Source of the DNA: Litchfieldella xinjiangensis | Lineage (GTDB): Bacteria; Pseudomonadota; Gammaproteobacteria; Pseudomonadales; Halomonadaceae | Length of the DNA: 64,000 nucleotides | Direction: 5' to 3' | Assembly: GCF_000759345.1 (NCBI RefSeq) | Contig: NZ_JPZL01000002.1 | Location: forward strand, 806,001-870,000 | Part shown: positions 53,339 through 62,411 of the stretch, in pieces | Position numbering within the stretch: position 1 is the stretch's first letter | Layout of the letters: every line of letters begins with the position of its first letter | Program-made: the position numbers and the translations under genes | The notes under the pieces: generated by a model | Seen by the model: only the letters and a program-made list of their open reading frames with translations | Told to the model about the DNA's origin: nothing | The model's database searches: none

Positions 53339-54436
53339 ATGGCCGAAATCACCTTGAAGTCGCTGGCGCACACCTACGTCGCCAAGCCGCAATCCCCTCA
53401 GGACTATGCCATACGCGAGATGACCCATGTCTGGCATCAGGGAGGCGCTTACGCTCTGTTGGGGCCCTCCGGGTGCGGAAAATCGACGTTACTCAATATC
53501 ATCTCCGGCTTGCTGGAACCGTCCGAGGGAGAGGTGCTTTTCGATGGTCAGGTCGTCAATGCCTTGCCGCCCGAAGCGCGCAACATCGCTCAGGTTTTCC
53601 AGTTCCCGGTGATTTACGACACCATGACGGTGTATGACAACCTTGCCTTCCCGTTACGCAACGTCAATACGCCGGAACAGCGAGTCAGGGAGCGGGTCAC
53701 CGAGGTGGCCGATGTGCTCGAGCTCGGGGCACTCCTCAAGCAAAAAGCCAAGAACCTGACCGCCGATGAGAAGCAGAAGGTATCCATGGGGCGCGGCCTG
53801 GTACGTGACGACGTGTCGGCCATTCTGTTCGACGAGCCCCTGACCGTTATCGATCCACAGCTCAAGTGGAAGCTGCGCCGCAAACTGAAGGAAATCCACC
53901 AGCGCTTCGGCATCACCATGGTGTACGTCACCCACGACCAGCTCGAAGCCTCGACCTTCGCCGACAAGATCGCCGTGATGTACGAGGGGCAGGTGGTGCA
54001 GTTCGGGACCCCGCGCGAGCTCTTCGAGGTCCCGGCCCATACCTTCGTGGGTTACTTCATCGGCAGCCCCGGGATGAACTTCCTCGAGGTCACCGTCCGG
54101 GGCAGGGATCTCTATAGCGGGGACACTCGGATCCCGCTGGACGAGGGGCTCGTCTCCGCCGCGGCGAGGAGCGGATCGAACAATATCAAGCTCGGCATCC
54201 GTCCCGAATTCATCGATGTCATGCACGAGCCGGGGGCCGAGACGCTCGAGGTCGAGGTGAATCGCGTTCAGGACCTGGGCACGTACTCGATCGTTTCGTG
54301 TCATCTGGGCCAGACGCCGCTGAAAGTGCGCGTAGAGGAGGGCCAACACGTCGAGGGGCCCCGGTGCCATGTGCGTTTCGTGCCCGAACGCGTGGGGCTT
54401 TATGTCGACGAATACCGTGTGGAGCTAGGCCAATGA
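53339..54436 (+). CDS. glpT: glycerol ABC transporter ATPase, GlpT type
   Basis: 365 residues from ATG 53339, one base after the glpS stop, with GAAGGAG upstream. Walker A GPSGCGKST (42-50) and switch His199 (VYVTHDQLEA) are canonical, but the ABC signature is degenerate: LTADEKQKVSMGRG (140 onward) in place of LSGGQ. Walker B AILFDEPLTVIDP. Its defects are complementary to those of GlpS, so the two probably form a heterodimer with one good ATP site. This GlpT is an ATPase and not the glycerol-3-phosphate antiporter of enterics that shares the name. Confidence 0.85.
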   Translation: MAEITLKSLAHTYVAKPQSPQDYAIREMTHVWHQGGAYALLGPSGCGKSTLLNIISGLLEPSEGEVLFDGQVVNALPPEARNIAQVFQFPVIYDTMTVYDNLAFPLRNVNTPEQRVRERVTEVADVLELGALLKQKAKNLTADEKQKVSMGRGLVRDDVSAILFDEPLTVIDPQLKWKLRRKLKEIHQRFGITMVYVTHDQLEASTFADKIAVMYEGQVVQFGTPRELFEVPAHTFVGYFIGSPGMNFLEVTVRGRDLYSGDTRIPLDEGLVSAAARSGSNNIKLGIRPEFIDVMHEPGAETLEVEVNRVQDLGTYSIVSCHLGQTPLKVRVEEGQHVEGPRCHVRFVPERVGLYVDEYRVELGQ

Positions 54437-55317
54437 ACAAAGTCAGAAACAACCATGCCTGGTGGTTGATCCTGCCGATGCTGCTATTGGTGGCCTTCTC
54501 GGCGATCATTCCGCTGATGACGGTGGTCAACTACTCCGTGCAGGATGTATTCGATCCCTATACCCGGTTCTTTACCGGAACCGAATGGTTCCAGGTGATG
54601 CTCAACGATCCTGCACTTCAGGCAGCGTTGCTTCGCCAGTTTGCTTTTTCCCTAACGATACTCGCCATCGAGGTACCGCTGGGGATCGGTATTGCCCTGA
54701 TCATGCCCAAACAGGGTTGGCAGGCCTCGGCGGTGTTGATTCTGGTGACCCTTCCGTTGCTGATTCCCTGGAACGTGGTGGGCAGCATCTGGCAGATATT
54801 CACCCGCGGCGATATCGGCCTGATGGGGTGGGGGCTGCGGGAGTTGGGGTACGGCTACAACATTACCCGGAGTCCTGCCGATGCCTGGGCCACCATCGTC
54901 CTCATGGACGTATGGCATTGGACGCCGCTGATTGCCTTGCTCTGTTATAGCGGGTTGCGTGCCATACCCGAGGCGTATTACCAGGCGGCACGTATCGACC
55001 GAGCCTCGAAGTGGGCGGTATTTCGTTTCATCCAGTTGCCGAAGCTCACCAATGTGCTGGTCATCGGCATCCTGCTGCGCTTCATGCACTCCTTCATGAT
55101 CTACGCCGAGCCGTTCGTACTCACCGGCGGGGGGCCGGGCAGTTCGACTACTTTCCTCAGCCAGTCGCTGACCACCATGGCGATCGGACAGCAGGACCTG
55201 GGTCCGTCGGCGGCATTCTCGCTGATCTACTTCCTGATCATCCTGCTGGTCAGCTGGGTGTTCTACACCGCCATCATGCACAGGCAGAAAGACCCTACTA
55301 CCCAGGGGGAGCGTTGA
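54433..55317 (+). CDS. glpP: glycerol ABC transporter permease, GlpP type
   Basis: 294 residues from the ATG overlapping the glpT stop. Six membrane segments. The MalF/UgpA-type EAA loop is YYQAARIDRASKWAVFRFIQLPKL; the start is WWLILPMLLLVAFSAIIPLMTVVNYS. It forms the membrane channel together with the next gene product. Confidence 0.9.
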   Translation: MNKVRNNHAWWLILPMLLLVAFSAIIPLMTVVNYSVQDVFDPYTRFFTGTEWFQVMLNDPALQAALLRQFAFSLTILAIEVPLGIGIALIMPKQGWQASAVLILVTLPLLIPWNVVGSIWQIFTRGDIGLMGWGLRELGYGYNITRSPADAWATIVLMDVWHWTPLIALLCYSGLRAIPEAYYQAARIDRASKWAVFRFIQLPKLTNVLVIGILLRFMHSFMIYAEPFVLTGGGPGSSTTFLSQSLTTMAIGQQDLGPSAAFSLIYFLIILLVSWVFYTAIMHRQKDPTTQGER

Positions 55318-55318
55318 G

Positions 55319-56212
55319 ATGAGCGATTCACTGCCGACCACCCCGCAAGCCGTTCGTCAGCGCGTAGCCGTTCAGGACTATCGTCGCCGTCGCAAGGCAC
55401 GCGCTGCCTCGATCACGTGGCGCCGCCGCGGGCTGATGACCGCCTATATCGTCTTCGTCCTGCTGCCCATTTACTGGCTGCTCAATATGTCGTTCCAGTC
55501 GAATACCGAGATTCTGGGAGGGCTGACGCTCTGGCCCCAGGATTTCACGCTGGAGCATTACACGAAAATCTTCACCGATTCGACCTGGTACATGGGATAC
55601 GTGAATTCCATGACCTACGTGCTGATGAACATGGCCATCAGTATCGTGGTAGCGCTGCCTGCAGCGTATGCCTTCAGCCGTTTCCAATTCATCGGCGACA
55701 AGCATCTGTTCTTCTGGTTGCTGACCAACCTGATGGCGCCACCCGCGGTCTTTCTGCTGCCCTATTTTCAGCTCTACTACACGGTGGGCCTGTTCGATAC
55801 GCATGTGGCCGTCGCGCTGGCGCATTGCCTATTCAACATTCCGTTGGCGGTATGGATCCTCGAAGGGTTCATGAGCAGTGTGCCCAAGGAAGTCGACGAA
55901 ATGGCCTATATCGATGGCTATAGCTTCCCGAAATTCTTCGTCAAGATATTCCTGCCCATGATCCGCTCGGGCATTGGTGTCACGCTGTTCTTCCTGTTCA
56001 TGTTCTCGTGGGTCGAACTTCTCTTGGCCCGTACGCTGACGTCCACCAATGCGCAGCCTATCGCCTCGATAATGACCCGGACTTCGACAGCCTCCGGCAT
56101 CGATTGGGGGACGTTGGCCGCTGCCGGAGTGTTGACCATCCTGCCCGGCATCGTGGTGGTCTACTTCGTACGCAACCATATCGCCAAGGGCTTCGCCCTG
56201 GGCCGTACCTGA
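55319..56212 (+). CDS. glpQ: glycerol ABC transporter permease, GlpQ type
   Basis: 297 residues with a basic N-terminal 40 residues, then six membrane segments of the MalG/UgpE type. The EAA-like loop is VDEMAYIDGYSFPKFFVKIFLPM, and the end is VYFVRNHIAKGFALGRT. Starts one base after glpP. This GlpQ is a permease and is unrelated to the phosphodiesterase of the same name. Confidence 0.9.
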   Translation: MSDSLPTTPQAVRQRVAVQDYRRRRKARAASITWRRRGLMTAYIVFVLLPIYWLLNMSFQSNTEILGGLTLWPQDFTLEHYTKIFTDSTWYMGYVNSMTYVLMNMAISIVVALPAAYAFSRFQFIGDKHLFFWLLTNLMAPPAVFLLPYFQLYYTVGLFDTHVAVALAHCLFNIPLAVWILEGFMSSVPKEVDEMAYIDGYSFPKFFVKIFLPMIRSGIGVTLFFLFMFSWVELLLARTLTSTNAQPIASIMTRTSTASGIDWGTLAAAGVLTILPGIVVVYFVRNHIAKGFALGRT

Positions 56213-56226
56213 TCGGAGGCTAAGCC

Positions 56227-56499
56227 ATGTCCTGGATGGTCTGGACCGTACCCACGGCGGTGTTCTTTTCTACCATCGCTGCGATGCTCGCCGGCATGAC
56301 GGCCTGGGAGATCGTTTCGCCCACCGTAGAGCGCAATGGCTTCCTGCCCATTGCCACGACGCGCGGCGACCGGCTCTTCATCGGCCTGCTGTCGGCCGCG
56401 TATATCCATCTGATCGTCGTCGGCTTCCTGCCGATCAGCATTTGGTTTGCCCTGGGCCTGTCCATCGTGTGGATGCTGGTTCTGATGCACTGGGGTTAA
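56227..56499 (+). CDS. glpU: DUF2160 small membrane protein of the glycerol transporter (GlpU type)
   Basis: 90 residues, three predicted membrane segments; WEIVSPTVERNGFLPIATTRGDRLFIGLL is typical of DUF2160. It always accompanies this transporter type; its role (assembly or channel accessory) is not known. Good GGAGG site at 56215-56219. Confidence 0.88.
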   Translation: MSWMVWTVPTAVFFSTIAAMLAGMTAWEIVSPTVERNGFLPIATTRGDRLFIGLLSAAYIHLIVVGFLPISIWFALGLSIVWMLVLMHWG

Positions 56500-56558
56500 T
56501 CAATCCAAGGAAGGGTAATACCCGCAATAAAGACAACACCAACGAAGAAGAGGTCATC

Positions 56559-58295
56559 ATGAAGCACACTAGCATCCGACTCTCTCTACTTGCCGCCAGC
56601 GTCATGCTTGCCAGTAGCGCACTACAGGCCCAAGAGCCCAGCCGTGAAGTCATCGAACGGCTGATCGATGAGCACTTTCAGAACTCGACGCTGACTCGTG
56701 AGGAGCAGATCGAGGAGCTCGAATGGTTCGTCAAGGCGGCCGAGCCATTCCGCGGCATGGAGATTAATACCGTTGCCGAGGGCCTGACCACGCATACCTA
56801 TGAGCGTGATGTGCTGGCCGAGGCGTTCACAGAACTGACCGGCATCGAGATCACCCATAACATCATTGGAGAGGGCGATGTCGTCAATAACATGCAGACC
56901 CAAATGCAGTCGGGGCGCAACATCTATGACGGCTACGTCAACGACTCCGATTCGATCGGTACCCACATTCGCTATGGCACGACCATCAATATATCCGAGG
57001 CGATGAAAAACGAGTGGGCCGATTACACCCTGCCTACTCTCGATCTTGACGATTTCATGGGTATCCAGTACGGCACCGGGCCGGATGGCAGCATCTACCA
57101 ATTGCCGACCCAGCAGTTCGCCAACCTCTATTGGTTCCGCTATGACTGGTTCCAGCGTGAGGATTTTCAGGAGCAGTTCCGCGACATCTACGGTTATGAC
57201 CTCGGTGTGCCGACCAACTGGACGGCCTATGAGGATATCGCCGAATTCTTCACCGAGCATGTCGGCGAGATCGACGGCACCAAGATCTACGGCCACATGG
57301 ATTATGGGCGCCGCGACCCATCGCTAGGCTGGCGTTTCCACGATTCCTGGCTATCGATGGCGGGCATGGGCAGCCCCGGCGTACCGTTCGGCAACCCGGT
57401 CGATGACTGGGGTATTCGTGTCGACGAGGAGAGTCGTCCGGTAGGCGCAAGCGTCTCCCGTGGCGGAGCGACCAACTCGCCGGCCTCGGTCTTTGCCGTG
57501 ACCAAAATGGTTGATTGGTTGGCCAAATATGCTCCCCCCGAGGCGCAGGGTATGACCTTCGGTGAAGCTGGCCCCGTGCCTGCGCAAGGCAATGTCGCCC
57601 AGCAAATGTTCTGGTACACCACCTTTACCGCCGACATGATCAGTCCCGATGTGGCCGTGACCGATGACGAGGGCAACCCCAAGTGGCGTATGGCGCCGTC
57701 GCCGACCGGCCCGTACTGGGAAGAGGGCATGAAAGTGGGGTATCAGGATGTGGGCGCCTGGACCTTCTTCGACTCCACGCCCGAGGATCGTCGTACCGCG
57801 GCTTGGCTGTTTGCGCAGTTCACTACTGCCAAGACGGTCTCTCTTGAGAAATTGATGGCGGGCCTCACGCCGATTCGTAAATCTGACATCTTTTCTGACC
57901 AGATGACCGAGATGGCGCCCAAGTTGGGCGGTCTCATAGAGTTCTATCGTAGCCCGAACGAATCCAACTGGACTCCCTCGAGCACTAACGTGCCGGATTA
58001 TCCGCGCATGGCACCGCTGTGGTGGCAGAACCTGGCGCCCGCGGTCAATGGCGAGGTCACGCCGCAGGAGGCTCTGGATAACCTGGCAGGCGATCTCGAT
58101 AGCGTCATGGCACGCCTGGCGAGAGCCGGTGTCTTCTCCACGTACGCGCCCAAGCTCAACGAAGAGCGGGATCCGCAGGAATGGCTCGATGAGCCGGGTG
58201 CGCCCAAGGCCAAGCTCGACAACGAGATGCCACAGGGGACCACCATGCCCTACGACCAGATGATGGAGGAGTGGATGGCGGCCGGTACACGCTGA
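56559..58295 (+). CDS. glpV: glycerol ABC transporter substrate-binding protein, GlpV type
   Basis: 578 residues from ATG 56559 with AAGAAGAGG upstream. Signal peptide 1-24 (LASSALQA). It is a large SBP family 1 protein, longer than MalE-like proteins, with TTHTYERDVLAEAFTELTGIEITHN, MQSGRNIYDGYVNDSD and WQNLAPAVNGEVTPQEALDNLA. It is the periplasmic receptor that sets specificity. A terminator-like hairpin follows. Confidence 0.88.
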   Translation: MKHTSIRLSLLAASVMLASSALQAQEPSREVIERLIDEHFQNSTLTREEQIEELEWFVKAAEPFRGMEINTVAEGLTTHTYERDVLAEAFTELTGIEITHNIIGEGDVVNNMQTQMQSGRNIYDGYVNDSDSIGTHIRYGTTINISEAMKNEWADYTLPTLDLDDFMGIQYGTGPDGSIYQLPTQQFANLYWFRYDWFQREDFQEQFRDIYGYDLGVPTNWTAYEDIAEFFTEHVGEIDGTKIYGHMDYGRRDPSLGWRFHDSWLSMAGMGSPGVPFGNPVDDWGIRVDEESRPVGASVSRGGATNSPASVFAVTKMVDWLAKYAPPEAQGMTFGEAGPVPAQGNVAQQMFWYTTFTADMISPDVAVTDDEGNPKWRMAPSPTGPYWEEGMKVGYQDVGAWTFFDSTPEDRRTAAWLFAQFTTAKTVSLEKLMAGLTPIRKSDIFSDQMTEMAPKLGGLIEFYRSPNESNWTPSSTNVPDYPRMAPLWWQNLAPAVNGEVTPQEALDNLAGDLDSVMARLARAGVFSTYAPKLNEERDPQEWLDEPGAPKAKLDNEMPQGTTMPYDQMMEEWMAAGTR

Positions 58296-58380
58296 TCGAA
58301 TGGGCGGCAGTTTCGCCGCCCCTTGCTGCCGCCGTGCGGTAGCCAAACAACGTGAAACCGGTCGCCCAGTATGGGTCTTG

Positions 58381-58412
58381 AAGCCCCGCTCGGCGTAACC
58401 GAGCGGGGCTTT
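58381..58412 (+). terminator. 13-bp hairpin between glpV and glpD
   Basis: AAGCCCCGCTCGG, five-base loop, CCGAGCGGGGCTT, then TGTCATT. The stem is very strong but the T-run short, so partial readthrough into glpD is likely. This would give less dehydrogenase than transporter. Confidence 0.75.
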
Positions 58413-58432
58413 GTCATTAAAAAGGGCTTCCC

Positions 58433-60097
58433 ATGCAACTTCGCAATAACAATATCCGCCGGATGGCGGAGACACGCTTCGATGTCGTCATCATCGGAGG
58501 GGGAATCAATGGCGCCGCCTCGGCCGCAGCCCTCGCGGGACGAGGGGTCAAGGTGGCGCTGATCGACCGGGGGGATTTCGCCGGCAGCACCAGCATGCAG
58601 TCTTCCAACCTGGTTTGGGGCGGCATCAAATACATGGAGAGTTACGATTTCGCGCTGGTGCGTAAGCTGTGCAAGAGTCGAAACCATCTGATTCGCCATT
58701 ACCCATCGACGGTCCAGGAAATTCGCTTTCTCACCACGATCGGCGAAGGGTTCCGGTACCACCCGCGCTACCTCTGGACCGGTGCCTGGATTTACTGGCT
58801 GATGGGCAGTGGCTTTACACGCATACCGCATTTTCTGTCACCATCACGTATCCGGGCCAAGGAGCCCATTATCGATGTCGAGGGCGCCGTCGGCGGCTTT
58901 GAGTATTCCGATGCCTATCTCTATGACAACGATGCTCGGTTCGTCTTCAATTTCGTGCGTAGCGCCATGGATCGCGGCTGCGCCGCCGCCAATTATGTCG
59001 AGTCCCTGGGAGCCAGGCGGGAGGAGGGTGGCTGGCGTGTTACGGCGCGAGATGTCATGAATGGGCATGAGTTCGATATTCGAGCCCAGGTCCTCGTCAA
59101 TGCCGCCGGCCCCTACGTGGATCAGCACAACGCGTTGACGGGTCAGCAGACGCGCCATCAGCATGTCTATTCCAAGGGTATTCACCTGATCGTCCCGCAA
59201 CTGACGAATGCCAAGCGCGTCCTGGCTTTCTTTGCCGATGACGGCCGGCTTTTCTTCGTGATTCCCATGGGGCGACGAACCTGTATCGGAACCACCGATA
59301 CCCGGGTCGAGGGGCCCGACGTCGAAGTGACCGAGGAGGACGTTCGCTTCGTGCTCGACAATATCAACAAGCGTCTACAGCTTGAACGGCCACTGGAGAC
59401 GCGGGACATCATCGCAACCCGTTGCGGGGTGCGCCCCCTGGCGGTAAAGGCAAGCTCCGGAGGGGGGCGGGATTTCCTGCAGCTTTCACGCAAGCATGCG
59501 CTCGATATTGATCCGGACGACGCCCATGTCAGCATATTCGGCGGCAAGCTGACCGACTGTCTCAATGTCGGCGATGAGGTCGTCCAGGCTGTCAATCAGC
59601 TGGGGGTCGAGGTTCCTTATCCGCGTTATGCCTGGTACGGCGAGCCTCCCCAGGCGACACGCGACGAGTTTTTTCACCAAGCGACACTGATGGCGCTCGA
59701 TGCCATGGCCCGACCCGATGCGGCCGAGTCACTGAGCCAGCGACTTTGGCGGCGCTATGGGGCACATGCCCTGGAGATGCTCGATGAGATCCGCGAGGAT
59801 CCCCGCCAGGCTGAGGTCATGATCGAGGGTACGGAGTATCTGCGCTGCGAGATTCGCCAGGCCGAGCGTCGCGAAATGATCACCCAGCTCGATGACTTCC
59901 TGCGACGACGCTCGAAAATTTCGCTGGTGCTCAAGCGCGAGGAGATTCGGCAATCACCCGGGCTCTCTGAAGCGTGCCGCGTGCTCTTCGGCGATCAGGC
60001 AGAAGAGAAGCTCGAGGAATACTTCGCGATGCAAGGCGATACGTCTGCTTTCGGGTCAGGCCAGGGCGCCGTGAATTCCGAATCTTTGCGTTGGTAG
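58433..60097 (+). CDS. glpD: FAD-dependent glycerol-3-phosphate dehydrogenase GlpD
   Basis: 554 residues from ATG 58433; ATG 58463 (MAETRFDVVIIGGG) is an alternative, both with modest sites. FAD motif VVIIGGGINGAASAAALAGRG, then SSNLVWGGIKYMESYDFALV, TGAWIYWLMG, GTTDTRVEGP and FGGKLTDC. It oxidises glycerol-3-phosphate to dihydroxyacetone phosphate and passes electrons to quinones at the inner membrane. Its place after the transporter supports glycerol as the imported solute; glycerol kinase is not in the window. Confidence 0.93.
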   Translation: MQLRNNNIRRMAETRFDVVIIGGGINGAASAAALAGRGVKVALIDRGDFAGSTSMQSSNLVWGGIKYMESYDFALVRKLCKSRNHLIRHYPSTVQEIRFLTTIGEGFRYHPRYLWTGAWIYWLMGSGFTRIPHFLSPSRIRAKEPIIDVEGAVGGFEYSDAYLYDNDARFVFNFVRSAMDRGCAAANYVESLGARREEGGWRVTARDVMNGHEFDIRAQVLVNAAGPYVDQHNALTGQQTRHQHVYSKGIHLIVPQLTNAKRVLAFFADDGRLFFVIPMGRRTCIGTTDTRVEGPDVEVTEEDVRFVLDNINKRLQLERPLETRDIIATRCGVRPLAVKASSGGGRDFLQLSRKHALDIDPDDAHVSIFGGKLTDCLNVGDEVVQAVNQLGVEVPYPRYAWYGEPPQATRDEFFHQATLMALDAMARPDAAESLSQRLWRRYGAHALEMLDEIREDPRQAEVMIEGTEYLRCEIRQAERREMITQLDDFLRRRSKISLVLKREEIRQSPGLSEACRVLFGDQAEEKLEEYFAMQGDTSAFGSGQGAVNSESLRW

Positions 60098-60110
60098 CCG
60101 AACCCTAGGG

Positions 60111-60566
60111 CTATCGATAGCGGTAGTGAAGGGTTTCATCCTTGCGCGGCCCTCGAATCTGCCAGTGCAAGTCGAAGCCCCCGCTCCATAGGTGCAAGCG
60201 CGCCCAATAATTATCCATTCCGCAGAGGTGCGCTTCATCACTGACCAGATCGAGCGAGTCGTGCCCGGCGACAAGGTCGAAAAGCCAGACGGCGTGAGCC
60301 GGACCCCGCCGCTCATGAAACAGCCTTAGGCGATCCACTTCGACCTCCCACCGATAGACATTGGTAAACGCGACAGGATTTCCACCGGCGGCAGGTTGAA
60401 AGTGACCTTGCTCGTGAAAGCGAATCTGGTTTGCCTGCTGCTCGATCCGTACCTGGCCGTTGCCCTGGCCCTGCCAGCCGCTGGCGGAGCTGGGGCCAGG
60501 CTGGGCATCGAAGGTGAACGAGCGTATTGCTGTCAGCAGGGGCAGTCGGGCTATACTATCAGTCAA
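60111..60566 (-). CDS. DUF6314-like hypothetical protein
   Basis: 151 residues. Beta-rich lipocalin-like pattern: GWQGQGNGQVRIEQ, FHEQGHFQ, FTNVYRWEVEVDRLRLFHER, HLCGMDNYWARLHLW and a final KDETLHYRYR. This fits DUF6314 as I recall it. The start is uncertain: TTG at 60566 is the most distal option and the site is poor. It is divergent from the EamA gene with about 25 bp between them. Confidence 0.65.
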   Translation of the reverse strand: MTDSIARLPLLTAIRSFTFDAQPGPSSASGWQGQGNGQVRIEQQANQIRFHEQGHFQPAAGGNPVAFTNVYRWEVEVDRLRLFHERRGPAHAVWLFDLVAGHDSLDLVSDEAHLCGMDNYWARLHLWSGGFDLHWQIRGPRKDETLHYRYR

Positions 60567-60591
60567 CTTTAAGTCTCATTTGGGGTTAACT

Positions 60592-61464
60592 GTGGGCTAT
60601 CTTGTCGGCGTGACGGTGCTATGGGCATTTTCCTTTTCCCTGATCGGAGCCTATCTTTCGGGTCAGGTGGACAGTTATTTTGCGGTACTGACGCGTATTG
60701 CGCTGGCGAGCCTACTGTTCTTGCCGTTCTTGCGGCCTCGCATGCTCGCGCTTCGCCACATTCTTTCCCTGATGGGGATCGGGGCCATCCAGCTCGGTCT
60801 GATGTACATTTTTTTCTATCAGTCCTTTCAGCTGCTGTCAGTGCCTGAAGTCTTGCTCTTCACCATTTTTACGCCGCTCTATATCACGCTCATCGACGAT
60901 GCCATGGCCGGGCGCTTTACCCCATTCTACCTGCTGACGGCGGCTCTGGCCGTGATCGGGGCCGCCGTGATTCGTTACGAAGGCGTCAACAGCGGTTTCT
61001 GGGCTGGGTTCCTGGTCGTTCAGGGGGCCAACCTCTGCTTCGCCCTGGGGCAGGTTGCCTATCGTCACCTTGCCGTGCAGCTTCCCAGGGACGTGGCTCA
61101 GTTTCGTCTGTTCGGCTGGTTCTATCTCGGCGCGCTGGGCCTTGCCCTGCTTGCCTTTGGCCTGTTCGGCAACGCGGAGAAACTGCCTACCACGTCCTTG
61201 CAGTGGGGAGTATTGGGATGGCTGGGGTTGGTCGCATCGGGGCTCGGCTATTTCCTGTGGAATCGAGGGGCTACCCAGGTGGATGCCGGGGCGCTGGCGA
61301 TCATGAACAATGCGCTGATTCCCGCCGGCTTACTGGTCAATCTGGTGATCTGGAATCGCGATGCCGACCTGGTTCGTCTGGCCCTGGGTGGAGCGATCAT
61401 CGTCGTCTCGCTTGTGATCAATGAATGGTGGGTAAAGCGCCGTCAGGCCGTGGCTGCCGCCTGA
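60592..61464 (+). CDS. EamA family drug/metabolite transporter
   Basis: 290 residues from GTG 60592 with GGGG six bases upstream; the frame stays open to 60460 but that part overlaps the divergent gene and is polar. Ten membrane segments in two EamA repeats (VTVLWAFSFSLIGAYL and GFLVVQGANLCFALGQVAYR begin them). Such carriers export amino acids or metabolites; the substrate is unknown. Confidence 0.85.
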   Translation: MGYLVGVTVLWAFSFSLIGAYLSGQVDSYFAVLTRIALASLLFLPFLRPRMLALRHILSLMGIGAIQLGLMYIFFYQSFQLLSVPEVLLFTIFTPLYITLIDDAMAGRFTPFYLLTAALAVIGAAVIRYEGVNSGFWAGFLVVQGANLCFALGQVAYRHLAVQLPRDVAQFRLFGWFYLGALGLALLAFGLFGNAEKLPTTSLQWGVLGWLGLVASGLGYFLWNRGATQVDAGALAIMNNALIPAGLLVNLVIWNRDADLVRLALGGAIIVVSLVINEWWVKRRQAVAAA

Positions 61465-61528
61465 GTCGGTTTGCCCATGGGCAAGCGACCCCGCATAATG
61501 GCCAGCCTCGACGGGAGAGGCTGATTGC

Positions 61529-62410
61529 ATGACATCCTTCAAGAACATCGGTCTGATCGGCCGGTTGGGCAGTGCCAGGGCGGTGGACACGCTCAAGCGG
61601 TTGGTCCGTTATCTCGATAAACGCGGCCTTCATGTCATTATCGAGGATCGTACCGCCACCGTGCTGCTCGATCATGGCCAGCAGGAGGCCAGTCGAGACA
61701 GGCTTGGCGAGATTTGCGACCTGGTCATCGTGGTGGGTGGCGATGGCAGCATGCTGGGAGCGGCCCGGGCCCTGTGCCTGAGCGGTACGCCGGTGCTAGG
61801 CATCAACAGAGGTCGCCTGGGTTTCTTGACCGATGTGTCTCCCGACGAGATGGAAGTGAAGGTCGGCGAAGTACTCGACGGGCATTTCGAAATCGAGGAG
61901 CGTTTCCTGCTCGATGCGCAGGTGTACCGCAACGACATGCCGGTTGGCGACGGTGATGCACTCAATGACGTTGTCGTGCACCCCGGCAAGGCGGTGCGCA
62001 TGATCGAGTTCGAACTCTTCATCGATGGCCAGTTCGTATACAGCCAGCGTAGCGACGGCCTTATCATCGCCACTCCGACCGGAACCACGGCTTACGCTCT
62101 CTCCGGAGGTGGCCCCATCGTTCATCCTGGTATCGATGCCATCACCTTGGTGCCGATGTTTCCTCATACGCTATCCAGCCGGCCGATCGTCGTGGGGGGC
62201 GGTAGTGAAATTCGCATTCATATCGGCGAGACCAACGAGGCTTATCCTCACGTGAGCTGCGACGGCCAGACCCGGGTCGTCTCAAAGCCTGACGATATCC
62301 TTTATGTGCGCCGCAAGCCCCAGCGCCTCAAGCTGGTTCACCCATTCGGCCACAATTTCTATGAAGTGTGTCGTAGCAAGCTCGGCTGGAGCAGCCGGTT
62401 GGGAGCGTAA
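61529..62410 (+). CDS. nadK: NAD kinase
   Basis: 293 residues. Kinase motifs VVGGDGSMLGAAR and GINRGRLGFLTD, then VHPGKAVRMIEFELFIDG, the NAD-binding SDGLIIATPTGTTAYALSGGGPIV and VSCDGQ. It phosphorylates NAD to NADP. It is followed after one base by the metallophosphoesterase gene. Confidence 0.97.
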   Translation: MTSFKNIGLIGRLGSARAVDTLKRLVRYLDKRGLHVIIEDRTATVLLDHGQQEASRDRLGEICDLVIVVGGDGSMLGAARALCLSGTPVLGINRGRLGFLTDVSPDEMEVKVGEVLDGHFEIEERFLLDAQVYRNDMPVGDGDALNDVVVHPGKAVRMIEFELFIDGQFVYSQRSDGLIIATPTGTTAYALSGGGPIVHPGIDAITLVPMFPHTLSSRPIVVGGGSEIRIHIGETNEAYPHVSCDGQTRVVSKPDDILYVRRKPQRLKLVHPFGHNFYEVCRSKLGWSSRLGA

Positions 62411-62411
62411 C

